Source: an uncultured Actinoplanes sp. (GTDB lineage: Bacteria > Actinomycetota > Actinomycetes > Mycobacteriales > Micromonosporaceae). Taken from it: 5,983 nt of DNA. A model generated the notes under the pieces. It had not been told where the DNA came from. It saw nothing but the letters and a program-made list of their open reading frames with translations, and ran no database searches. Each line of letters starts with the position of its first letter. Positions within the stretch are counted from its first letter, which is position 1. The stretch lies in contig NZ_CAKUCL010000344.1 in NCBI RefSeq assembly GCF_934643405.1, forward strand, positions 1-5,983, written 5' to 3'. The position numbers and the translations under genes are program-made. This document shows, piece after piece, positions 1-3,660 of the stretch.

Positions 1-69
1 ATCTCGGGCGCCTGGTTCTCCGCGCAGTTCCGCGAGCTGATGGCGAACGCCTACCCGCCGCTCTCGTAA
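1..69 (+). CDS. 3' end of an unidentified protein (partial)
   Basis: Only the last 22 codons and a TAA stop are in the window. The tail reads ISGAWFSAQFRELMANAYPP followed by Leu-Ser. Codons are strongly G/C at the third position, as in the neighbouring genes, and a strong hairpin begins 24 bases after the stop, which fits a genuine gene end. I do not recognise the family from this short piece. The end is moderately hydrophobic and aromatic and gives no motif. The gene is transcribed in the same direction as the PP2C phosphatase downstream, but the hairpin between them argues against one simple operon. Confidence 0.7.
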   Translation: MSGAWFSAQFRELMANAYPPLS

Positions 70-92
70 GTCGTTTCCCGCCCCCGCAGAAC

Positions 93-133
93 CGCCGGGC
101 CCCGCTCTTACCCACGAGGAGCGGGGCCCGGTG
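93..133 (+). terminator. GC-rich hairpin, probable terminator of the upstream gene
   Basis: The left arm CCGGGCCCCGCTC (95-107) is exactly complementary to GAGCGGGGCCCGG (119-131), giving 13 perfect pairs around an 11-base loop. A G-T and a C-G pair extend the stem to 93-133. No T tract follows, so this is the actinomycete-style hairpin without a U run rather than a textbook intrinsic terminator. It sits 24 bases after the stop of the upstream gene and ends 24 bases before the GTG start of the phosphatase gene. Confidence 0.75.
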
Positions 134-140
134 CCGTCCG

Positions 141-151
141 TACGTTATGAA
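141..151 (+). promoter_or_regulatory. Candidate -10 region for a leaderless PP2C transcript
   Basis: TACGTT (141-146, TANNNT type) and the overlapping TATGAA (146-151) lie just upstream of the GTG at 158. With usual -10 spacing, transcription would start at about 153 or exactly at 158, giving almost no leader. This agrees with the absence of a Shine-Dalgarno sequence. No recognisable -35 element is present: the region 17 bases upstream is the right arm of the hairpin. This is an inference from spacing only. Confidence 0.3.
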
Positions 152-157
152 TGAACC

Positions 158-910
158 GTGGAGATTTCCAAGGTCGCCTGGCAGATCGGCGGGCGCCGGC
201 TGACCGCGGCGGCGGGCAGCGTGACCGGGGAGCGCTACGACGACGACTACGACGCGCTGCACCTCGATCCGGCCCGGCCGCTCGCCGCGGTCGCCGACGG
301 GATGGGTGACGGCGAGGGAAGCGCGGTCGCCGGCCGTACGACCGTGGACATCTTCGCCCGCCAGGCGCCGGGTGCCCACTCGCCTGCCGCGCTGCGGGCC
401 GTCGTGGCGCAGATCCAGGCTTCCGTACGGCGGGAGGGCCGCGACCTGAACGTCCTGACGGGCTGCACCCTGACCGCCTTCGTGGGCGCCGACACCGAGG
501 CGGCGGCGTGGATCGTGCAGATCGGCGACTCCCGGGCGTACCGCCTGCGCGGCGGCCTGCTCGAGCTGCTCACCGTCGACCACACCATCGCCTGGCTGGG
601 CGTGCTCAACGGCTGGTTCGCCGTGGACTCGCCCGAGGCCGCGCAGGCGCGCTACCGGCTGACCCGGTACATCGGCCATCCCGACGCCCCCGAGCCGGAC
701 ATCCTCAACGTGGCCCTGCACCCCGAGGACGTCTATCTGCTCTGTACGGACGGGGTCGCCGACCAGCTCAGCTACGAGCGGCTCACCCAGGTCCTCGGCT
801 CGGCGGCGGACCCGGCGGCCGCGGTGCACATCCTGCTGGACGACACGCTGGCCGCGGGCGGGCGGGACAACGCCACCGCGGTGGTGATCCGGGTGGAGCG
901 CTCGGCGTGA
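158..910 (+). CDS. PP2C/PPM-family serine/threonine protein phosphatase
   Basis: A 250-residue soluble protein that spans a whole bacterial PP2C catalytic domain and nothing else. Family motifs appear in order: AAVADGMG (43-50, metal-binding D47), TGCTLTAF (101-108), GDSRAYRLRGG (123-133), DH (141-142), LTRYIG (168-173), LLCTDGVAD (194-202, D198) and GGRDNATAVVIRV (234-246, D237). The family removes phosphate from Ser/Thr residues using two Mn/Mg ions and often opposes Hanks-type kinases. The usual N-terminal RxxNxD motif is altered to R26-Y-D-D-D-Y-D, and the stretch after DGMG is acidic (DGEG) instead of GGHxxG, so metal site 1 may differ. GTG at 158 is the first possible start: an in-frame TGA lies at 152-154, and the nearby ATGs at 147 and 151 are out of frame. 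There is no clear ribosome-binding site. No kinase gene is visible beside it, so the substrate is unknown. Confidence 0.95.
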   Translation: MEISKVAWQIGGRRLTAAAGSVTGERYDDDYDALHLDPARPLAAVADGMGDGEGSAVAGRTTVDIFARQAPGAHSPAALRAVVAQIQASVRREGRDLNVLTGCTLTAFVGADTEAAAWIVQIGDSRAYRLRGGLLELLTVDHTIAWLGVLNGWFAVDSPEAAQARYRLTRYIGHPDAPEPDILNVALHPEDVYLLCTDGVADQLSYERLTQVLGSAADPAAAVHILLDDTLAAGGRDNATAVVIRVERSA

Positions 911-1534
911 TCAGACGGCCTCCAGCTGGCTGATCTGCGCGGTGCGCGACTCGACGACCTGCCGCGCGAAGTCGAGGGCCGCCCGGTTGCTCCCGCCGCC
1001 CTGCTCCTGCTGAGCGAGCCGGACGGCGGCCTGCTGATGCGCGATGAGCGCCCCGACCGGATCCGCGCGCACCGGGCCCGGGGTCCCGCGCGGGGGCGCC
1101 GTTTCGCCCCATTCGCGCAGCCAGCCGGTCATCCGAACGATCTCGTCCTGCTGCGTCGCGATGATCGCCTCGGCGAGGGTGCGCGCGCCCGGCCGCGCGG
1201 CGGCGGCCCTTGCGGCGAGCGCGATCCCCTCTTGGTGATGCGGAATGAGCGCCTTCACGAAGGCGACGTCGGCGTTGTTGTGGCCCGCCCCGGCACCCGC
1301 GTCCCGGCCGCCCGCACCCACATCACCGCCGGGCCCTTGCGGCCCGCCAGGCCCCTGTGGCGCGCCCGGGTTGCCGCCGGGTCCCGGCGCGATGCCCGGA
1401 CCGGCGCCGGGCTCTTGCGGCGCGCCCGGGTTGCCGCCGGGTCCCGGCGTGGCCGTCGGCGGTGCCGCAGGCCCGGCTTCGCAGGCCGCCGCAAGCAGAG
1501 CAGCGACAACGACCACGATCAATGAATGGCGCAT
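911..1534 (-). CDS. Exported DUF305-domain protein, probable lipoprotein, with collagen-like linker
   Basis: A 207-residue protein. Residues 1-18 form a short signal sequence with a hydrophobic run and end in LLAAAC, which fits a relaxed lipobox with lipidated Cys18. Residues 29-71 are a Gly/Pro/Gln/Asn linker with collagen-like GPxGxP repeats. Residues about 85-145 are a DUF305 (ferritin-like fold) unit containing FVKALIPHHQEGIALA (92-107) and IIATQQDEIVRMTGWL (124-139). Residues 162-207 repeat this pattern in weaker form (LIAHQQAAVRLAQ, then RTAQISQLEA), with the HH pair changed to HQ. The usual Met of the MxxHH motif is Leu here. The family is extracytoplasmic and of unknown function; some members sit in copper or metal loci, but nothing here proves that. 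Start ATG 1534 gives the complete signal sequence and has no Shine-Dalgarno. The stop directly abuts that of the convergent phosphatase gene. Confidence 0.92.
   Translation of the reverse strand: MRHSLIVVVVAALLAAACEAGPAAPPTATPGPGGNPGAPQEPGAGPGIAPGPGGNPGAPQGPGGPQGPGGDVGAGGRDAGAGAGHNNADVAFVKALIPHHQEGIALAARAAAARPGARTLAEAIIATQQDEIVRMTGWLREWGETAPPRGTPGPVRADPVGALIAHQQAAVRLAQQEQGGGSNRAALDFARQVVESRTAQISQLEAV
1351..1449 (-). repeat. 60-bp direct repeat inside the DUF305 linker
   Basis: Two copies (1351-1389 and 1411-1449) lie exactly 60 bp apart. Positions 1359-1389 and 1419-1449 are identical over 31 bases. The phase is a multiple of three, so the protein repeats GPGGNPGAPQ with a 20-residue period (31-40 and 51-60). 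It probably arose by tandem duplication of a collagen-like spacer and could vary in copy number between strains. Confidence 0.85.
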
Positions 1535-1540
1535 GCCGTG

Positions 1541-1569
1541 ACGTTAGCGTCGCGGCGCGCAACGGTAAA
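1541..1569 (-). promoter_or_regulatory. Candidate promoter giving a leaderless DUF305 mRNA
   Basis: Read on the minus strand, TTTACC (1569-1564) and TAACGT (1546-1541) are separated by exactly 17 bases. The first matches TTGACA at 4 of 6 positions, and the second has the TANNNT form. Standard spacing puts the transcription start on the A of the ATG at 1534, and no Shine-Dalgarno lies upstream of that ATG. The -35 hexamer overlaps an imperfect palindrome, GGTAAACAGTCTTAACC (1564-1580), which could be an operator. Supported by spacing and sequence only. Confidence 0.4.
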
Positions 1570-1635
1570 CAGTCTTAACCGCCGGATGAGGCGGGGGTGA
1601 GTCCGTGCAGCGACGCCACGCGGTGAGGTGGTGGT

Positions 1636-1765
1636 CCCGCGGGTGTGGTGGCGCGGCGGGCCCGCGGGTGTGGTGGCGCGGCGGACCCCGCGGGTGTGGT
1701 CCGGCGGTGGGCCCCGCGGGTGTGGTGGCGCGGCAAGGCCGCCGGGTGCGGTCGCGCGGTGGGGG
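1636..1765. repeat. Five-copy GC-rich tandem repeat, 25-27 bp units
   Basis: Units begin at 1636, 1661, 1686, 1712 and 1739, each opening with CCCGCGGGTGTGGTGG or a close variant. Units 1 and 2 (25 bp) differ only at their last base. Units 3 (26 bp) and 4 (27 bp) carry small changes, and unit 5 is the most diverged. A further degenerate unit may precede at about 1616-1635. Units 1-4 contain the palindrome CCCGCGGG. Unit length is not a multiple of three and changes between copies, so the array is not coding even though open frames run through it. It fills most of the 267-bp gap between the DUF3455 stop (1802) and the DUF305 start (1534). The rest of the gap holds the candidate DUF305 promoter and GC-rich sequence (1766-1801) in which I see nothing firm. 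Confidence 0.88.
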
Positions 1766-1801
1766 AGCCGCGCGGCCGCACGGGAACGGCGCCGGCTCCG
1801 G

Positions 1802-2392
1802 TCAGCTCCTGGCCTTGAAGAAGCGGTAGACGGCCCGGTACGGGACGCCGGTGGTCTCGGTGCCGGTGCATGCGGTCGCCGGCGCCACGCCGCCCGACGT
1901 GGCCAGCCGCTGGATGTAGGTCACCCCGCCGAAGACGCCGGCGCCCCGGGTCGTCCTCGCGGTCAGCAGGAGCTGCGGGATGCTGTCCGGGGTCTGAGAC
2001 GGCGCCGACACCGGCGACATCCCCTCGACCAGCGTGCCGTCCTGATCGGACTCCCAGCTCGGGCCGCGGAAGTGCAGGGCGGTCGCCGGGCGCGCCGGGC
2101 TCAGCGACAACCCGGTCAGCGACGCGGCCGGCTCCAGGAAGGTCCAGGCGCCGTTCGCGCAGGTGTAGACCTGCACGCCGCGCGCCGCGAACACCGAGCT
2201 CAGCACGTTGCCGGCGGGCGGGACCAGATCGGCGGGGACGGTGAGCCGTCCGGTGAAGCTGTCGGCTCGCGCGGCCGCCGAGGGGGTCGTCGAGGCATCG
2301 GTGGTGGTGCCGGCGAAGGACAGGCCGGCCGGGACCACGGCCAGGGCCACGCCGCCGGCCAGCACCGCGAGCTTCAGGGGTCGCTTACGCAC
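1802..2392 (-). CDS. Secreted DUF3455-domain protein
   Basis: A 196-residue protein. Residues 1-27 form a signal peptide: a basic MRKRPLK start, the hydrophobic run LAVLAGGVALAVV and a likely SFA cleavage site. The mature part fits DUF3455 over nearly its full length: VPPAGNVLSSVFAARGVQVY (57-76) followed by TC, W83, LHFRGPSWES (106-115), DGT (118-120), IPQLLL (138-143), GVTYIQRLATSGGVAP (156-171) and VPYRAVYRFF (183-192). The only two cysteines, C78 and C175, could form a disulfide in the exported protein. The family has no established biochemical role, and members are secreted or envelope proteins of bacteria and fungi. GTG 2392 is preceded by a perfect GGAGG seven bases upstream. The gene lies 100 bp downstream of the membrane-protein gene on the same strand. 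No clear promoter was found in that gap, so co-transcription is possible. Confidence 0.93.
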   Translation of the reverse strand: MRKRPLKLAVLAGGVALAVVPAGLSFAGTTTDASTTPSAAARADSFTGRLTVPADLVPPAGNVLSSVFAARGVQVYTCANGAWTFLEPAASLTGLSLSPARPATALHFRGPSWESDQDGTLVEGMSPVSAPSQTPDSIPQLLLTARTTRGAGVFGGVTYIQRLATSGGVAPATACTGTETTGVPYRAVYRFFKARS

Positions 2393-2399
2393 GAGAAAT

Positions 2400-2404
2400 C
2401 CTCC
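2400..2404 (-). promoter_or_regulatory. Ribosome-binding site of the DUF3455 gene
   Basis: GGAGG on the minus strand, seven bases before the GTG at 2392. It fixes this GTG as the start; no ATG at a suitable distance competes with it. Confidence 0.85.
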
Positions 2405-2492
2405 ACAGTCGATCGTTACGCTACGCAGCGAGACCGTAGGGGTTACTCAACGGTATGGCGGTGGAACTGTCCGAAGTTATCAGGGGGAATTT

Positions 2493-3293
2493 CTACCGGC
2501 GGCGTCGCCCGGGCATGTCGTAGAAGCCGGTGGGCAGCTGCTGGGTCTCCGACTGCCAGGCCGGTCGCCGGCGGTTGCGCGAGCGGATCCGCAGCAGCAG
2601 CGCGACCCCGAGGAACACCAGCACGGCGCCCACGATGAGCCCGGGGCCGAGCACGGACGGCGTACCGGAAGCGGGGTTGAGCGCGACGGGATCCGCCGAC
2701 GTCTCGACCGCCTGGGGTGGCTCGGCCTCCTCCGCCGCCTCCTCGGTGACCGACGGCGACGGCGACGCCGACGGGCTGGCGCTGCGCTTCGCCGCCACCG
2801 GGGTGACCACGCGGCTGGTGGTGCTCGCCGAGCTGAGCACCCGGGCGCCCTCCACCGCCCGCGCCTCGAAGGTGACCGACCCGTCGTCGGGACCGGTGAA
2901 CGAGACATCCCAACGGCCGGTTACCGTACGGTCGCGGCAGAGCTCGCCCGGATCGGGCCGGCTGTCGGTGATCCGGGCGGCGTCGCCCACGACGCGGGCC
3001 TGCACCGCGAAGGTGCCGCCCTCCTCGACCCGGCTCACCCGGATCTGGTCGAGGCTGACGCCCTGCGCCCGGACGATCAGAGTCCACCGGACCTTGAGGC
3101 AGCGCCGCAGGTCGCGCCGCGTCGACACGACCGCGGTCAGCGGACGCGCGGCCTTGCCGGTGGTGAACGTGGCCGGCGCCTGGCCCATCCGCACGGTGAA
3201 GCCGGGCGCGCCGGCGTGGGCCGGGGCAGCCCCGGCCAGGCAAGCGGCCACCAGGGCCAGCGCCGCGGTGACGCGTGCTGCCAGGTGTCGCAT
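2493..3293 (-). CDS. Type I single-pass membrane protein, extracytoplasmic domain of unknown function
   Basis: A 266-residue protein I cannot assign to a named family. Residues 1-27 are a signal peptide (hydrophobic LAARVTAALALVAACLAGAA, cleavage likely after AHA). Residues 28-165 look like an exported beta-rich domain with alternating hydrophobic strands and two cysteines, C65 and C119, that could pair. Residues 166-213 are a Ser/Pro/Glu/Thr-rich spacer (SASPSASPSPS). Residues 215-236 are one membrane helix (VLGPGLIVGAVLVFLGVALL). The remaining 30 residues are a basic cytoplasmic tail with RSRNRRR after the helix and a final PGRRRR. The layout suggests a surface domain held off the membrane by a flexible stalk. 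ATG 3293 is chosen because GAGGAG lies nine bases upstream and the signal peptide then begins properly. The ATG at 3302 abuts the GAGGAG, and a GTG at 3341 would put an odd 16-residue charged extension before the signal peptide. Confidence 0.85.
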   Translation of the reverse strand: MRHLAARVTAALALVAACLAGAAPAHAGAPGFTVRMGQAPATFTTGKAARPLTAVVSTRRDLRRCLKVRWTLIVRAQGVSLDQIRVSRVEEGGTFAVQARVVGDAARITDSRPDPGELCRDRTVTGRWDVSFTGPDDGSVTFEARAVEGARVLSSASTTSRVVTPVAAKRSASPSASPSPSVTEEAAEEAEPPQAVETSADPVALNPASGTPSVLGPGLIVGAVLVFLGVALLLRIRSRNRRRPAWQSETQQLPTGFYDMPGRRRR

Positions 3294-3302
3294 GACGATC
3301 AT

Positions 3303-3308
3303 CTCCTC
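3303..3308 (-). promoter_or_regulatory. Ribosome-binding site deciding the start of the membrane-protein gene
   Basis: GAGGAG on the minus strand lies nine bases before ATG 3293. It touches the alternative in-frame ATG at 3302, leaving no spacer, so 3293 is preferred. Confidence 0.75.
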
Positions 3309-3316
3309 ATCTGCGG

Positions 3317-3345
3317 GCACACGAGAAATCCGTCTGCACACGAGA
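3317..3345. repeat. Two 10-bp direct repeats 19 bp apart upstream of the membrane-protein gene
   Basis: GCACACGAGA occurs exactly at 3317-3326 and 3336-3345, a start-to-start distance of 19 bp, close to two helical turns, so both face the same side of the DNA. A related GCACGAGAAATCC lies at 2389-2401 over the DUF3455 start, sharing the 12-mer CACGAGAAATCC with 3320-3331. They may be binding sites for a dimeric regulator, or a duplicated leader. No regulator can be named. Confidence 0.45.
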
Positions 3346-3651
3346 TGGTTCGTCGCAACCCCGCGAAAGGTTCACCCGGTGCGCCGGGTCACTCTACGTC
3401 GCACCTTATTTTTTGCTTAGGCCGCTGCGGCTCAAGAGCATCCGTGCTGGTCAACGGCCATTCGGCCGGGATCGCTGGAAACCAGGCGACAAAAGAGTTC
3501 TCCGACGTTCATCCGTTCCCGTGCGCCGCACGTAGATGGGGGAGGGCACGGACCGGCCGCCCGCCGGTGCGCGCCCGACGACAGGAGCAGGGGGCATCCC
3601 CCACGGATGCCGGCGTCCCACCGCCCAGGGGACGTGACCACTGCGGAGAAC

Positions 3652-3657
3652 GAGGAG
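3652..3657 (+). promoter_or_regulatory. Ribosome-binding site of the reductase gene
   Basis: GAGGAG lies three bases before ATG 3661, a short but workable spacing. The alternatives are GTG 3634, with AGGGGA three bases upstream, and ATG 3607, where AGGAG is 19 bases away and too far. The choice of 3661 is therefore probable, not certain. Confidence 0.55.
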
Positions 3658-3660
3658 TCA

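Larger units (their letters stand above)
3294..3660. promoter_or_regulatory. Divergent control region between the membrane-protein gene and the reductase operon
   Basis: A 367-bp non-coding stretch with genes reading out on both sides. It holds a direct repeat GCACACGAGA (3317-3326 and 3336-3345) and an inverted repeat ACCCGG-TGCG-CCGGGT (3374-3389). An AT-rich pocket, CCTTATTTTTTGCTTAG (3404-3420), is the most AT-rich run I noticed in the window and abuts the palindrome GCCGC-T-GCGGC (3421-3431). Two small stems follow: CGGCC-ATTC-GGCCG (3455-3468) and ACCGGC-N5-GCCGGT (3552-3568). A weak minus-strand promoter can be drawn as TAAGCA (3419-3414), 17 bases, TAGAGT (3396-3391), starting near 3384. 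I found no convincing plus-strand promoter. Frames crossing the region do not look like genes. Confidence 0.5.

Noticed and set aside
1..69. The possibility that the upstream gene is a von Willebrand (TerY-like) protein or kinase paired with the PP2C phosphatase
   Set aside because: Such pairings exist, but the 22 visible residues carry no motif of either family, so the link cannot be supported from this window.
1605..1829. Short plus-strand frames giving Gly/Trp/Arg repeats (RGCGGAAGPRVWWRGG)
   Set aside because: They are translations of the non-coding tandem repeat. Units of 25, 26 and 27 bp shift the frame, so no stable protein repeat is kept.
2443..3243. A 266-codon minus-strand frame overlapping the membrane-protein gene in another frame
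   Set aside because: It has the wrong frame, an Arg/Gly-rich product, no signal peptide and no ribosome-binding site, while the neighbouring frame has a full signal peptide-stalk-helix plan.
3299..3322. A seven-codon leader frame (GTG to TGA, V-C-P-Q-M-R-R) ending at the ribosome-binding site of the membrane-protein gene
   Set aside because: It could be an upstream control frame, but no good ribosome-binding site precedes it, it contains no informative codon run, and such short frames arise by chance.
3477..3510. An ECF-sigma-like GGAAAC followed by GTT in front of the reductase gene
   Set aside because: The spacing to the nearest GTT (14 bases) or to the next one (24 bases) does not fit the usual 16-17, so I do not call a promoter.
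3590..3602. GGGGG-CAT-CCCCC inverted repeat upstream of the reductase gene
   Set aside because: It is a five-pair stem with a three-base loop; such short G/C stems are common here and nothing else supports a function.
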